Origin: Bacteroides finegoldii DSM 17565
Lineage (GTDB): Bacteria; Bacteroidota; Bacteroidia; Bacteroidales; Bacteroidaceae
Reading direction: 5' to 3'
Assembly (NCBI RefSeq): GCF_000156195.1
Contig: NZ_GG688325.1
Location: 97,515-161,514 of the forward strand
DNA: 64,000 bases
Part shown: in pieces, positions 19,305 through 28,760 of the stretch
How the letters are laid out: every line of letters starts with the position of its first letter
Numbering within the stretch: position 1 is the stretch's first letter
Notes under the pieces: model-generated
What the model was told of the DNA's origin: nothing
The model's database searches: none
What the model saw: only the letters and a program-made list of their open reading frames with translations
Position numbers and translations under genes: made by a program

Positions 19305-20090
19305 TTATTTTTTAGCATAAGTATCCGCCTTTGCTTTGGCTCGCTCGATTCGCTTCATTGTATCGGGATGTGAAGAGAACATCTTTTGGAGATAAGAAGG
19401 TTTTTCTGCACCTTCTGAGAGTTTCGCCAGCTTGGTCAGCGAATTAGCCATGGCATAAGGGTCGATACCATTCTTTACACAGAACTCTACACCATAATCG
19501 TCGGCTTCGCCTTCTTGTTTTTGTGAATATTGCGCACCTGCCAATGCTTCGGCCATAGCTCCGAGTTCAGAGTCGGTCAGTTTGGCAACCTTGTCGCTGG
19601 TAGCACCGGCTGCATTCTTTACAGCCGAACGAAGGTAGGCGTTCTTCATGGCGTCTTTTGAATCGGTATGAACTACATGACCGATTTCGTGACCTACTAC
19701 GGCCATGACTTCTTCGTCAGTCATTACATCCATTAGTCCGGCACAGATACGTACACTACCGTCACCACAGGCAAATGCATTGATATCTACTACTTCATAT
19801 ACGCCGAAGTTCAGTTTTAGCCCGTCTACTTCTTTAATATGACCGGTCAGTTTTTCCAGGCGTTTGCCGTATTCCGTATCCGGTTTGGTTAATGGATTGT
19901 GAGTGTCCATCCATTCCATGTATTCCTTACTCATGTTGGCAATATCGGCATCAGATAATGTTACGGCTGATACTACGTCTTTGCCGGCTTGTAATGCTTT
20001 CCCTAAATTAAACTTTTTGCCGAACTGTGCAGATGCTGTCATGCCCATTCCTAAGAGGATAAAGGCGATCATAGTAATTTGTCTTTTCAT
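19305..20090 (-). CDS. M48-family zinc metallopeptidase, exported
   Basis: A 261-aa peptidase with signal peptide (cleavage near ASA-Q). The zinc motif HExxH is in AVVGHEIGHVVH, and the third ligand Glu lies in SQKQEGEADDYGVEFC. It ends with FSSHPDTMKRIERAK, typical of short periplasmic M48 (Oma1/BepA-like without TPR) enzymes. ATG 20090 is chosen; an upstream in-frame ATG at 20120 would overlap the TonB-receptor gene. It follows that receptor by 19 bp on the same strand, so the two are probably cotranscribed. Confidence 0.9.
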   Translation of the reverse strand: MKRQITMIAFILLGMGMTASAQFGKKFNLGKALQAGKDVVSAVTLSDADIANMSKEYMEWMDTHNPLTKPDTEYGKRLEKLTGHIKEVDGLKLNFGVYEVVDINAFACGDGSVRICAGLMDVMTDEEVMAVVGHEIGHVVHTDSKDAMKNAYLRSAVKNAAGATSDKVAKLTDSELGAMAEALAGAQYSQKQEGEADDYGVEFCVKNGIDPYAMANSLTKLAKLSEGAEKPSYLQKMFSSHPDTMKRIERAKAKADTYAKK

Positions 20091-20109
20091 ACTTTTAAAG
20101 GTTTTTATA

Positions 20110-22488
20110 TTAATATTCAAATGTAATTCCTAAGGTAGGGAGTAAGGTCCCACTTGACTGCTTGATACGTTTCATTCTATAATGCTGACTATCGGCTGGA
20201 GCTTCCGGGTTATCGATAACACCGGTACTCATCAGTACGTCCTGTTGTTTTAGTTTGCTTACGGTGATATTCTGCAAATCCAGATAGAATCCCAGCATAC
20301 AGTGTTTCAGGTAAAAAGTCTTATCCACACGGATATCTACTTGGGCAAAGGCGGGAAGGCGTTCCTTATTATACCTCGAATAGTCATAATATGCCTTTCC
20401 TTGTGCATCCCAGGCAGATACCAGAGAGGATTTCTCTTCATCGTAGGGGGTATAGGGAGCACCACCGATACAACTGACTTTCATTCCGACACTCCATAGA
20501 TGCGGGAGATTGTAAGTTCCCCGTAGATTGAAGATATATCGGTTATCCCATGCGGATGCGATGTATTCACTTTCTTTATTGTTACGGTATTCACTTTTGA
20601 ACAGGGTGAAAGAAGAAGCCAGGTTCAACTTTTTGGCAATTAACCATTTTACTAAGATTTCTGCTCCATAAGAACGCCCTTGTGCGGTGGAAGTTAGCAG
20701 TTCATTGCCTATCACTCCGTAATCATTTCCTTTGCAGGCCAGTGGAATGCCGTCTACAACGGAGAGCGGAATCTTATCATAATCTTTGTAGAATCCTTCA
20801 ATGGAAACTTCAAAAGTATCTCCTTTCCGCCAACTGACTCCCAAACTTTCCTGACTGACTTTCATATAGCGGAGGTTGTATTTGTTGGCGTATGCTCCAT
20901 GATTGTTTTTAAATCCAAGCGCCGTATATGGAGGAAGCTGATAATAAAGTCCGGCATTGCCGCTTACAAACCAGTGATCGGTTAATTGGTAAGAAAGTGA
21001 TATACGGGGTGATAATTGGTCGGAGAGGGATTTCATTGCCGATGAATAGTTATTGGCATCGGCCCGTAACCCTAAAGAAGCAGTGAAACGTTCATCCATT
21101 GAAGAATAATTGACAGTACCGAAAATTCCCCATCGTAAAATATCCAGATAGGTGTGATAGTCGAATATTTGTGCCTGATTCGTGTATATCTTTTGAAAGG
21201 TTGTATTAGAGTATTGGCTATAATCTAAGTTCACTCCAAGATTGATTTTCCAGTTTCGGATAGAGGATTTGTTCTCGAAACGGAACTTCGTTTCTTGTTC
21301 GGTAGAACGGAGGCGAAGCATTAGATTGTCCGGAACACTTTCGTCATTCTGGCGGTATTTCGTGTTACGGTTGTTCAGATAACTGTGGCTGACGACTATT
21401 GATTGTACATGTGCTCCTGCGTAGTGTCGGTAAACAGAGCCCAATGTAAACGTCTCCTGCTTGATCTTAGGCAGGTAGCTGAGAATGTATTCGTTGTCTT
21501 CACTATCCGCTTTTGTGTTCAAGCGCATATTGTCGATTCCTCCCAATCCTAAAATAGTCAGTTCATTTTGTTTGTCGAACCTGGTTTTCAATTTGAACTG
21601 TACGTCTGTGAAGGTCGGCAAGAAAGGGAGGTCAAGCATATCAAAAAGGAATTGCAGATAGGATTGGCGTACGGATACCAGATAAGAAGTTTTTTCCCCG
21701 ATATGCCCGTTGGAAGCAAGGGAGACTTCAGAAGCTCCAAGTGTTGCTTTCAGCGAGTTGCGTTCCATATCTCCGTCACGTAATTTGAAATCTAGGACAG
21801 AACTGAGTGCATTCCCTTTATCTGTAGGAAAAGCACCGGTATAAAAATTGACTTCACGTATCAAGTCGGCATTGAGGATGCCTACGGGACCACCGGAAGC
21901 TCCTTGCGTGCTGAAATGGTTGATGTTGGGAATTTCTATTCCGTCCAGATAAAAACGGTTTTCAGAAGGGGAACCGCCACGTACAATCAAGTCGTTGCGG
22001 TAGCCTATTGGTGAAAAGGCAACTCCGGGATAAGACTGTACGATTCGTGAGATGTCCCGGTTGGCTCCCGGACTCTTTTCTATTTCTTGTAGTCCTATGA
22101 TACGCAGGCTGACAGGGCTTTCCAAATCACGCCGAAAAGGGGAAGCAGTGACAGTAATGCCTTCGAGCTCCGTCAGGTTCTCTTCCATCTCTATCGAGAT
22201 ATTTAAATTCCTGGTGGACAAGATATATTCAGGCGTAGTGACACTTTTGTAGCCGATAGCTGTTGCTTGTAAACGATAGATACCGGGAGGTACCTGCTCT
22301 ATTGTAAAGTGTCCTTCTGCATTGGTTACGCCACCTTTATTCAGTCCGATGACCGTTACATTGATAAACTCTAATGGTTGACGGCTGTTTTTGTCTATTA
22401 CTGTTCCTTTTATCTGATGCACAGGTTGAGCTTGAATCAGGAGAAGCAGAAAACTGCAAAAAAAGAAAAAGGTAAGAAGTCGCTTCAT
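20110..22488 (-). CDS. TonB-dependent receptor with carboxypeptidase-D-like N-terminal domain
   Basis: A 792-aa outer membrane receptor, not of the SusC type (no SusD partner, shorter). After a signal peptide comes a CarboxypepD_reg-like domain (IKGTVIDKNSRQPLEFINVT, about residues 25-100). A plug with EIEKSPGANRDISRIVQSYP and DLIVRGGSPSENRFYLDGIE follows, then a beta-barrel ending in a family-typical ITFEY. The ligand cannot be told. Its companion is the M48 protease gene downstream. Confidence 0.9.
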   Translation of the reverse strand: MKRLLTFFFFCSFLLLLIQAQPVHQIKGTVIDKNSRQPLEFINVTVIGLNKGGVTNAEGHFTIEQVPPGIYRLQATAIGYKSVTTPEYILSTRNLNISIEMEENLTELEGITVTASPFRRDLESPVSLRIIGLQEIEKSPGANRDISRIVQSYPGVAFSPIGYRNDLIVRGGSPSENRFYLDGIEIPNINHFSTQGASGGPVGILNADLIREVNFYTGAFPTDKGNALSSVLDFKLRDGDMERNSLKATLGASEVSLASNGHIGEKTSYLVSVRQSYLQFLFDMLDLPFLPTFTDVQFKLKTRFDKQNELTILGLGGIDNMRLNTKADSEDNEYILSYLPKIKQETFTLGSVYRHYAGAHVQSIVVSHSYLNNRNTKYRQNDESVPDNLMLRLRSTEQETKFRFENKSSIRNWKINLGVNLDYSQYSNTTFQKIYTNQAQIFDYHTYLDILRWGIFGTVNYSSMDERFTASLGLRADANNYSSAMKSLSDQLSPRISLSYQLTDHWFVSGNAGLYYQLPPYTALGFKNNHGAYANKYNLRYMKVSQESLGVSWRKGDTFEVSIEGFYKDYDKIPLSVVDGIPLACKGNDYGVIGNELLTSTAQGRSYGAEILVKWLIAKKLNLASSFTLFKSEYRNNKESEYIASAWDNRYIFNLRGTYNLPHLWSVGMKVSCIGGAPYTPYDEEKSSLVSAWDAQGKAYYDYSRYNKERLPAFAQVDIRVDKTFYLKHCMLGFYLDLQNITVSKLKQQDVLMSTGVIDNPEAPADSQHYRMKRIKQSSGTLLPTLGITFEY

Positions 22489-22548
22489 ACAATTAGAGTT
22501 TAGTGGTGCAAAAATAATTAAATTGTTTTATTTCTCGTTTATAAGTTC

Positions 22549-22556
22549 TATTTTTG
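22549..22556 (+). promoter_or_regulatory. Possible -7 box for the esterase gene
   Basis: TATTTTTG fits TAnnTTTG in the divergent gap between the TonB receptor and esterase genes. The -33 element is not convincing, and the leader would be about 120 nt. Confidence 0.35.
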
Positions 22557-22678
22557 TGAGACCTATTAGACAGATTCTTTGATGAAAATGTAAATTTGAT
22601 TACTGGCAATGATGCGATGAAGGCACACATTGTTCAGAAGACACGGAAGAATTATATATTAAAATAAAATAATACACA

Positions 22679-23491
22679 ATGAAAAAACTTCTGTTAATTA
22701 CTCTTTTTCTTGGTTGGGCAGCTCTCTCTTTTGCTGCCAAAGTAGATACCTTATTGATTAAAAGTCCTTCCATGAATAAGGATGTGAAGGTGGTGGTAGT
22801 AACTCCAGATGTAGCATTGGGGAAAAAAGCGCTAGCTTGCCCCGTTCTTTATCTGCTACACGGCTACGGAGGAAATGCCAAAACATGGATTGGAATAAAA
22901 CCGAATCTTCCACAAATAGCGGATGAAAAGGGAATGATTTTTGTTTGTCCTGATGGGAAAAATAGCTGGTACTGGGATAGTCCGCTCAATCCGTCATATC
23001 GTTACGAGACGTTCATTTCATCGGAGTTGGTTAAGTATATTGACGAGCATTATAAAACGATTGCTGATCGGAAAGGACGTGCCATTACCGGATTGAGTAT
23101 GGGTGGACATGGAGCAATGTGGAATGCGATCCGTCATAAAGATATATTTGGCGGTGCTGGAACGACAAGTGGTGGAATGGATATCCGTCCTTTCCCGAAG
23201 AATTGGGAAATGTCCAAGCAGTTAGGAGATTATGATTCAAATAAAGAAGTGTGGGATAATCATACTGTTATCAATCTGATCGATGGTCTTGAAAATGGAG
23301 ATTTAGCCATTATAATCGATTGTGGTGAGAGCGATTTCTTCCTGAAGGTGAATCAGAATTTACACCATCGTTTGTTGGAGAAAAAGATTGACCATGATTT
23401 TATTACCCGTCCGGGAGCGCATAACGGACAATATTGGAATAACTCTATTGACTATCAGATACTTTTCTTCGATAAGTTTTTCAAGAAATAA
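22679..23491 (+). CDS. Secreted alpha/beta-hydrolase esterase (esterase D / CE1-like)
   Basis: A 270-aa protein with signal peptide (cleavage near SFA-A). The nucleophile elbow G-L-S-M-G-G-H is in AITGLSMGGHGAMW. The acid is probably Asp in DCGESDFF and the base His in PGAHNGQYW. The LLHGYGGNAKTW oxyanion segment is also present. This is the pattern of tributyrin-esterase/S-formylglutathione-hydrolase-like and acetyl/feruloyl xylan esterases. An acyl-ester substrate is likely; the precise one is unknown. It stands apart from the PUL. Confidence 0.85.
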   Translation: MKKLLLITLFLGWAALSFAAKVDTLLIKSPSMNKDVKVVVVTPDVALGKKALACPVLYLLHGYGGNAKTWIGIKPNLPQIADEKGMIFVCPDGKNSWYWDSPLNPSYRYETFISSELVKYIDEHYKTIADRKGRAITGLSMGGHGAMWNAIRHKDIFGGAGTTSGGMDIRPFPKNWEMSKQLGDYDSNKEVWDNHTVINLIDGLENGDLAIIIDCGESDFFLKVNQNLHHRLLEKKIDHDFITRPGAHNGQYWNNSIDYQILFFDKFFKK

Positions 23492-23563
23492 ATTGTATTG
23501 ATATGATTGGTGCATTATATTAGTGCCATGATTGTGCCGCTTCTTTGTCACAGTTATCTTTTT

Positions 23564-23583
23564 AGGAGCCCAATGGGGCTCCT
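23564..23583. terminator. Bidirectional terminator between convergent genes
   Basis: AGGAGCCC / GGGCTCCT form an 8-bp stem with a 4-nt loop, preceded by a T-run. It touches the stop codon of the minus-strand gene. Confidence 0.7.
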
Positions 23584-24455
23584 TATTCAATGGCAATTGA
23601 TATGTTCTGAGTATTGATCTTATTGGAATAATGTGTGCGGCTATAAATGCTCGTAGGTTTTCCTTCGTTGTCGAATGTATAAGAATAAGTAGTATATTCA
23701 TTATTATTGTTTTCAGGAGTGGAGCGGGCTACCAGATGTTGTGTCGGCTTGCCTAAGATTCCGGCAAATAGGGCGCATTGGTGGAATGAAAGCGGATAAG
23801 TTTCTAATAAATCCAAACAGGGCAGGCAATAGTAATTGATTGTTTCTCCGGCTTCATACATTATTTTATTTTCTCCGTAATCAGTGAAAGATTCATTTGT
23901 CAGTGACGGGGAAGTAACACTGATCAGCTCTCCGTATTGATAAACAAGCGACAGGGTATGGGAAGCGTTTTCGGGCTGTAGTGTACCATTTATAGATGTA
24001 ATATTTTCATGCAGTTGAGTTAAGTATCCGTCTGTATATGTAAAATTATATTGGCGTACTTGGGAAATGGTCGTGTATGTACATTGAGTTGCATAACCTT
24101 GTTCATTCAATGTATATATCCATTTGTTATCTTCACTATCTATCATGGTGACAAGGTTGTTCTCATATTGTAAAGTTACCTGATGAGAAAGTTCCTGTAC
24201 AATTTCCTCACCAATGCTGATTGACTGTGTATTGGTATAGGATGTGAGCTTATTATCCGTATATGCATACTCATTCTTTATAGTGTTGATAGCAGTGGAG
24301 GTGGTCATATATGTCTCTTCAACTTCGGTCATTACCATTTTAGACATTGTCGGAACAGGTATATTAATCTCATTCCACGTCTTCTCTTTCTCATCATCGT
24401 CGGAACAACTGAAAAGTAGAATAGTGGTGATAAATAGTAGAACTACTTTTTTCAT
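23583..24455 (-). CDS. DUF4595-like lipoprotein
   Basis: A 290-aa lipoprotein (lipobox LLFSC followed by SDDDEKEK, a strong surface-export signal). Repeated Y-x-Y-x-x-N/G-x-L strands of the kind seen in DUF4595/RHS-like beta sheets are visible (EYAYTDNKLTSYTN, QYENNLVTMID, FTYTDGYLTQL). Function is unknown. It lies 11 bp after the S41-like gene on the same strand, so they form an operon. Confidence 0.7.
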   Translation of the reverse strand: MKKVVLLFITTILLFSCSDDDEKEKTWNEINIPVPTMSKMVMTEVEETYMTTSTAINTIKNEYAYTDNKLTSYTNTQSISIGEEIVQELSHQVTLQYENNLVTMIDSEDNKWIYTLNEQGYATQCTYTTISQVRQYNFTYTDGYLTQLHENITSINGTLQPENASHTLSLVYQYGELISVTSPSLTNESFTDYGENKIMYEAGETINYYCLPCLDLLETYPLSFHQCALFAGILGKPTQHLVARSTPENNNNEYTTYSYTFDNEGKPTSIYSRTHYSNKINTQNISIAIE

Positions 24456-24466
24456 TTTAAATGTTA

Positions 24467-25933
24467 TTAAAGCCTTAGCCCTTTACTGCTAAAACGTCGG
24501 CTGGCTGGACTGCTTACACTCTTTTCGACCTTGAAGCGAGTCTGTGTTGTACTTTCTTCTGGAGTTTCGTCATCTTTAGGCGGATATGTACCGTCCAATA
24601 CTCCTATGGCGATCTTCAGCAATCTTTCACTTTTACCATCCTTGTCGAATGTACCGAATGGTAGGAATTCACTGTAATTTGTACTCCCAGCTATTGTGGT
24701 TTCACTGACTTTTAAATCGGTAGCTGGAGAAATGGCACCATAAGTATCGTGTTGGGAATTGTAAACTGTACATACTACCGGGTTGACCGACCATAGAAAT
24801 TCTTCATTAATAAACTGTTCTGTTGCTACATTTTGTCCCTTCGTCGAACTGCCTACAGTAGCAATGGGATATGTATCCTCTAAAAAAAGACTTCTAATGA
24901 GCATTTCCGGTGCTCCCATTGTCGTTCCGCTGGTAATGGCGATTAAACTGTGTAAGTTTAAATTAATCTCCCTATCTGTACCGAACAGAATAGTGGCGTC
25001 TTTATCCGTATTTTTATCATTATATTCAAGATAAGCCATTGGCTCTCCTAAACGGTCGGCTGAGGTCAGAATAGTACCTAACAACTGAACACAATCCATT
25101 GAACCTCCCTCATTGTAACGAAGGTCAAGAATAACAGCTTGTACGCCTGCTTCCTTAAACTTTTGCGAGACACTGCGTAATTCATTGTTGTATTTTTCCG
25201 GTTCGGCTTTTGTACCGGCTGTGAAGCTATTGTACATGAGATAGCCTACCCTTATCTTTTTGACCGGCGACTCAATAATCTCATATTTATGTACGGGATT
25301 GTCTTCTACTATCTGTGCTGCAGGCATTTCAACGGGGTCATCTATTGGAACAACTCTATATTCCATCATCGGTCCTTCATCTTCCCCGTCACCTCCCTCA
25401 TTTCCGTCTTCTTCATCTTCTATTTCCACCTCTTTCCACTCGCCCAAAGTCAGTTTTACGGCTTTAGTTCCTTGCAATAAATATGTCTCATATTTCTTAC
25501 TAATGTAGGAAGTGTCTACTTTCATGATCCAATCACCGCGTTCTAAACCCGCCTGTGCGGCAGGGGAACCTGGAATAACGTAAGTAATCAAAGCGTTGTA
25601 GGCAGTGTCAATATCCGGATTTCTAACTAATGAATAATCAAATCCATATGTGGGCAATGGGGTTGCCATAACAGAGTCTACAAATGAATAACTATCCTGC
25701 TTCGATTTCACTTTAGACAGGAAAGAGGCAGGTTCTACAAATAAATTTACATCATCATAGGAAGGTAGCTCCTGATACCATAGATAGTTCTGTTGCATGA
25801 TGTCTAATATCCATGTATCCAATGCTGTTTGGTGGGCATACTCCGGCCAGCGGTCAACACCACAGGAGAAGAAGCCACTGAGAGATACGATGGTCAGGGC
25901 GGGTATAAGGATTATCTTTCTTAATTTCGTCAT
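24467..25933 (-). CDS. S41 (C-terminal processing) peptidase-like lipoprotein with degenerate active site
   Basis: A 488-aa lipoprotein (lipobox SGFFSC). A PDZ-like domain (about residues 85-160, SPAAQAGLERGDWIMKVD) precedes an S41 catalytic fold (VILDLRYNEGGSMD at about 270). The usual T-A-S-A-S-E nucleophile motif reads T-T-M-G-A-P-E, placing Gly at the Ser position. The usual G-K general-base motif reads T-K-G-Q-N, placing Gln at the Lys position. It may be a pseudo-protease. An acidic insert rich in E/D/G (about residues 165-190) splits the region after the PDZ. ATG 25933 is chosen because a -7 box (TACATTTG, minus strand 25962-25955) overlaps the upstream alternative start at 25957. Confidence 0.75.
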   Translation of the reverse strand: MTKLRKIILIPALTIVSLSGFFSCGVDRWPEYAHQTALDTWILDIMQQNYLWYQELPSYDDVNLFVEPASFLSKVKSKQDSYSFVDSVMATPLPTYGFDYSLVRNPDIDTAYNALITYVIPGSPAAQAGLERGDWIMKVDTSYISKKYETYLLQGTKAVKLTLGEWKEVEIEDEEDGNEGGDGEDEGPMMEYRVVPIDDPVEMPAAQIVEDNPVHKYEIIESPVKKIRVGYLMYNSFTAGTKAEPEKYNNELRSVSQKFKEAGVQAVILDLRYNEGGSMDCVQLLGTILTSADRLGEPMAYLEYNDKNTDKDATILFGTDREINLNLHSLIAITSGTTMGAPEMLIRSLFLEDTYPIATVGSSTKGQNVATEQFINEEFLWSVNPVVCTVYNSQHDTYGAISPATDLKVSETTIAGSTNYSEFLPFGTFDKDGKSERLLKIAIGVLDGTYPPKDDETPEESTTQTRFKVEKSVSSPASRRFSSKGLRL

Positions 25934-25954
25934 CATAAAAAGCTTTTCACGTTG

Positions 25955-25962
25955 CAAATGTA
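25955..25962 (-). promoter_or_regulatory. -7 box for the S41-like/DUF4595 operon
   Basis: TACATTTG on the minus strand matches TAnnTTTG, 22 bp before the ATG at 25933. No clear -33 box is visible. Confidence 0.45.
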
Positions 25963-26018
25963 GGAAATACTTTGCTTATCTACCACATTTATGGTATAAA
26001 AATGCCTTTAATGTGTGA

Positions 26019-26049
26019 TTGGCTGTTAGAGAATCCTGCGTTATCTTTG
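26019..26049 (+). promoter_or_regulatory. Promoter of mnmA
   Basis: TTG (26019-26021), a 20-bp spacer and TATCTTTG (26042-26049) give a good Bacteroides sigma-ABfr promoter. It is about 64 bp before the mnmA start. Confidence 0.7.
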
Positions 26050-26112
26050 TGCTTCCAAAATTATCAATAGGCATTAGTAAAATAGAATAAGTGATTAATA
26101 AACGGTAATTTC

Positions 26113-27180
26113 ATGAATATAGCTGCATTGTTATCGGGAGGTGTTGATAGTTCGGTGGTTGTTCACTTGCTTTGTGAGCAGGGCTACAAACCGACTCTTT
26201 TTTATATAAAGATCGGTATGGAAGGAGCGGAGTATATGGATTGTTCGGCAGAGGAAGATATTGAATTATCGGCTGCTACTGCCCGAAAGTACGGTTTATC
26301 TCTTGAAATAGTTGATTTTCATAAGGAATACTGGGAAAATGTAGCGACTTACGCCATTGGTAAGATCCGGCAGGGATTGACACCGAATCCGGATGTGATG
26401 TGCAATAAACTGATAAAGTTTGGTTGCTTTGAACAACGCATCGGGAAAGAGTTTGATTTTACGGCTACCGGTCATTATGCTACTACGATACAGCGTGATG
26501 GAAAAGTGTGGCTGGGTACGGCAAAAGATCCCGTAAAAGACCAGACGGATTTTCTTGCACAGATTGATTATCTGCAAATTTCCAAACTAATGTTTCCCAT
26601 TGGAGGATTGACGAAACATGAGGTGCGTGAAATTGCAGATGCGGCTGGATTACCCAGTGCCAAAAGAAAAGACAGTCAAGGCATTTGCTTTTTGGGAAAG
26701 ATAAACTATAATGATTTTGTCCGTCGTTTTCTTGGCGAGCGGGAAGGAGTGATTGTAGAATTGGAAACCGGAAAGAAACTAGGTACACATCATGGTTATT
26801 GGTTTCATACTATCGGGCAACGGAAGGGGCTTGGTTTGAGTGGAGGTCCTTGGTTTGTTGTTAAAAAGGATATTCAGGAAAATATCATTTACGTATCTCG
26901 CGGCTACGGTGTAGAGACCCAATATGGGAATGAATTCCAAATGCGTGATTTTCATTTTATAACGGATAATATTTGGAAGGGTCAGGATAAGGAAGTGGAT
27001 ATAACCTTTAAAATTCGTCATACTCCTGAATTTACTAAAGGGAAGCTCATTATGAAGGGAGATAATCAGTTTCATATCCTATCTTCTGAAAAGTTACAAG
27101 GCATTGCTCCGGGACAGTTTGGAGTGATTTATGATAAAGAAGCGCGGATTTGTGTGGGAAGTGGAGAGATTATCTGTTAA
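26113..27180 (+). CDS. mnmA: tRNA-specific 2-thiouridylase MnmA
   Basis: A 355-aa cytoplasmic enzyme that thiolates U34 of tRNA(Lys/Glu/Gln) at the wobble position. The PP-loop motif [11 protein letters not shown] is at residues 7-17. The catalytic cysteine pair is in [15 protein letters not shown] and [10 protein letters not shown]. The central [21 protein letters not shown] and C-terminal beta-barrel segments are family typical. Length is normal. It is a single gene with its own promoter. Confidence 0.97.
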   Translation: MNIAALLSGGVDSSVVVHLLCEQGYKPTLFYIKIGMEGAEYMDCSAEEDIELSAATARKYGLSLEIVDFHKEYWENVATYAIGKIRQGLTPNPDVMCNKLIKFGCFEQRIGKEFDFTATGHYATTIQRDGKVWLGTAKDPVKDQTDFLAQIDYLQISKLMFPIGGLTKHEVREIADAAGLPSAKRKDSQGICFLGKINYNDFVRRFLGEREGVIVELETGKKLGTHHGYWFHTIGQRKGLGLSGGPWFVVKKDIQENIIYVSRGYGVETQYGNEFQMRDFHFITDNIWKGQDKEVDITFKIRHTPEFTKGKLIMKGDNQFHILSSEKLQGIAPGQFGVIYDKEARICVGSGEIIC

Positions 27181-27203
27181 ATATTTTTTTTGAGTGGCGA
27201 AGA

Positions 27204-27235
27204 TTGAATAAACAAGATTATTTTCATTACTTTTG
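27204..27235 (+). promoter_or_regulatory. Promoter-like pair before an 18-codon ORF
   Basis: TTG (27204-27206), a 21-bp spacer and TACTTTTG (27228-27235) fit the Bacteroides consensus. A strong Shine-Dalgarno (AAAGGAGG, 27254-27261) follows, which is unusual because Bacteroides genes rarely have one. Confidence 0.5.
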
Positions 27236-27268
27236 TTTCGTAGAATTATAAATAAAGGAGGTTTGATT

Positions 27269-27325
27269 ATGACAACGATGGAATTCCCAACAAGATGCGG
27301 TGTTAAACCTTCTTTATATCTATGA
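27269..27325 (+). CDS. Possible 18-aa peptide with promoter and strong RBS
   Basis: ATG at 27269 lies eight bases after AAAGGAGG. It opens an 18-codon frame reading MTTMEFPTRCGVKPSLYL, then TGA. Continuing in the next frame would add about 20 more sensible residues (YIYDKADKALENTSDIVFR) up to a stop at the end of the convergent regulator gene. It may therefore be a short peptide, a frameshifted remnant, or a real +1 frameshift. No homology is recognised. Confidence that it is translated is low to moderate. Confidence 0.3.
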   Translation: MTTMEFPTRCGVKPSLYL

Positions 27326-27353
27326 TAAGGCGGATAAGGCTCTTGAAAACACA

Positions 27354-28013
27354 TCAGATATAGTATTCCGCTAAATCAACAATTCCCGCCCGCATGGCAT
27401 ATTTGGTGGCTTCATGCACATTATTTACGCCTAACTTGCGGAAGATATTTTTACGGTGGCTGTTAATCGTATGAAAACTAAGGTTTTTCTCTGCTGCAAT
27501 CTCTTTTGTCGTTTTGCCCAGTGCGATTTCTTTTAGAATATTCTTTTCTGTTTGCGTTAGCAAATGATTGTCTGTGGATGAGGTAACAGACGGAGAGCCA
27601 GTTCCCGAAAGCAATAGGTTGCTGACATGATTGCAGATATATCTTTGTTTGCGGATAGCGCATTGAATAGCAGTGATAATTTCTTCTTTGGAATTATCTT
27701 TCATTACTACTCCAAAAGCCATGCTGCTAAATAATATTTGTCGAAGGAAGTTGAGACTTAGCTCATCGGAGAATAGAATCCAATCGGCCTTTTTAAACCT
27801 TTCCTGCAGAACGATCAGTTCATCTGCCCCGGCAAAATTGAATAGTGTGTAATCAAGAATAACCACTGCTTGCGGATACAATCGCAGCAACTGAATCAGC
27901 TCTGCTTTATTATCAGCTTCTAAAAGCGCGGATACATCTTTTTGCTTGGTCAGTAGGAACATCATTCCCGCTTTGCTGATATCTTGATTGTCTGCAATGA
28001 TAAATTCTCTCAT
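27354..28013 (-). CDS. NarL/LuxR-type response regulator
   Basis: A 219-aa regulator. The N-terminal receiver (about residues 1-120) has Asp in VVILDYTLF as probable phospho-acceptor and Lys in GVVMKDNSKEEI. The C-terminal LuxR HTH (about 148-210) shows LTQTEKNILKEIALGKTTKE and SFHTINSHRKNIFRKLGV. No histidine kinase gene is adjacent, so it is an orphan within this window. A strong hairpin just upstream insulates it from the neighbouring DUF4251 gene. Confidence 0.9.
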   Translation of the reverse strand: MREFIIADNQDISKAGMMFLLTKQKDVSALLEADNKAELIQLLRLYPQAVVILDYTLFNFAGADELIVLQERFKKADWILFSDELSLNFLRQILFSSMAFGVVMKDNSKEEIITAIQCAIRKQRYICNHVSNLLLSGTGSPSVTSSTDNHLLTQTEKNILKEIALGKTTKEIAAEKNLSFHTINSHRKNIFRKLGVNNVHEATKYAMRAGIVDLAEYYI

Positions 28014-28031
28014 AATAGGAATAGCTAAATA

Positions 28032-28081
28032 AAAACTCCGCTACAAATGTACATATTTTGTACGATTTGTAGCGGAGTTTT
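28032..28081 (-). terminator. Terminator downstream of the DUF4251 gene
   Basis: AAAACTCCGCTACAAAT (28032-28048) and ATTTGTAGCGGAGTTTT (28065-28081) form a 17-bp perfect stem. It lies between the stop of the DUF4251 gene and the start of the regulator gene, both on the minus strand. Confidence 0.85.
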
Positions 28082-28102
28082 AATTAGATTCTTGAATTCA
28101 GA

Positions 28103-28693
28103 TTACCAGGAACGTCCTTTGAAAATGTTGGATTGGTCAAGCGGAACGATATTTCCGTTCAATGTCAGATTGTTGTTATTGAAGTTCGGGCTGATTGTAA
28201 CCGAAGCTGTATTATTTCCACTGCTCATGTTGATAAAGACCTGAGCGGAAATACCAATACCTTGAACGCTGAATGAACAGTTCACATTTCCTTTCTTGTC
28301 AATGTTCATTTTCATATCAGAAGAATTACCATCTACAGTGACACCACCGATCCCGTTAGGGCCTGGATAAGCTGTATTGAAAGCAGTCTGCACAGTGGCT
28401 CTGTTGCCATTCATCAAGACGAAGTTGGTGTTTGAAGTCACGAAAGCACTCATTCCATTGCGGAAGATTACTTGATTGGCTTCCAATACAAATTGCTTGT
28501 TCTTTAAAGCCTGTACAGCTTGTTGATAGGCTGCCATGTCCTGTACTTGTTCTTCGGCGCGGAGTTTCGCTCTTTCTGCGTCTCTTTGAACTTTTCGTTC
28601 TGCGCGGCGGGTTGCTGCGTTACTTTCCTGTGCATACATCATCGTGCTTGCACTTACTAATACTAATGCTAATAATGCAATAAACTTTTTCAT
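28103..28693 (-). CDS. DUF4251-like exported protein
   Basis: A 196-aa protein with signal peptide (cleavage near MYA-Q). A charged helical segment follows (about residues 25-55; R/E/K-rich, likely coiled coil). The beta-rich DUF4251-type domain (about 60-196) contains FVLEANQVIFRNG, FVLMNGNRATVQTAF and an N/S-rich C-terminal end. Periplasmic or outer-membrane associated; function unknown. The true start is the ATG at 28693, which begins the signal peptide. The longer frame to 28804 runs into the antiporter gene. Confidence 0.8.
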   Translation of the reverse strand: MKKFIALLALVLVSASTMMYAQESNAATRRAERKVQRDAERAKLRAEEQVQDMAAYQQAVQALKNKQFVLEANQVIFRNGMSAFVTSNTNFVLMNGNRATVQTAFNTAYPGPNGIGGVTVDGNSSDMKMNIDKKGNVNCSFSVQGIGISAQVFINMSSGNNTASVTISPNFNNNNLTLNGNIVPLDQSNIFKGRSW

Positions 28694-28760
28694 AACTTTT
28701 TTTTGTTTAGGTTTAATACGTTGTCCGTTTATTGCAAAAACAAAGAGTATGCCGGATTGT

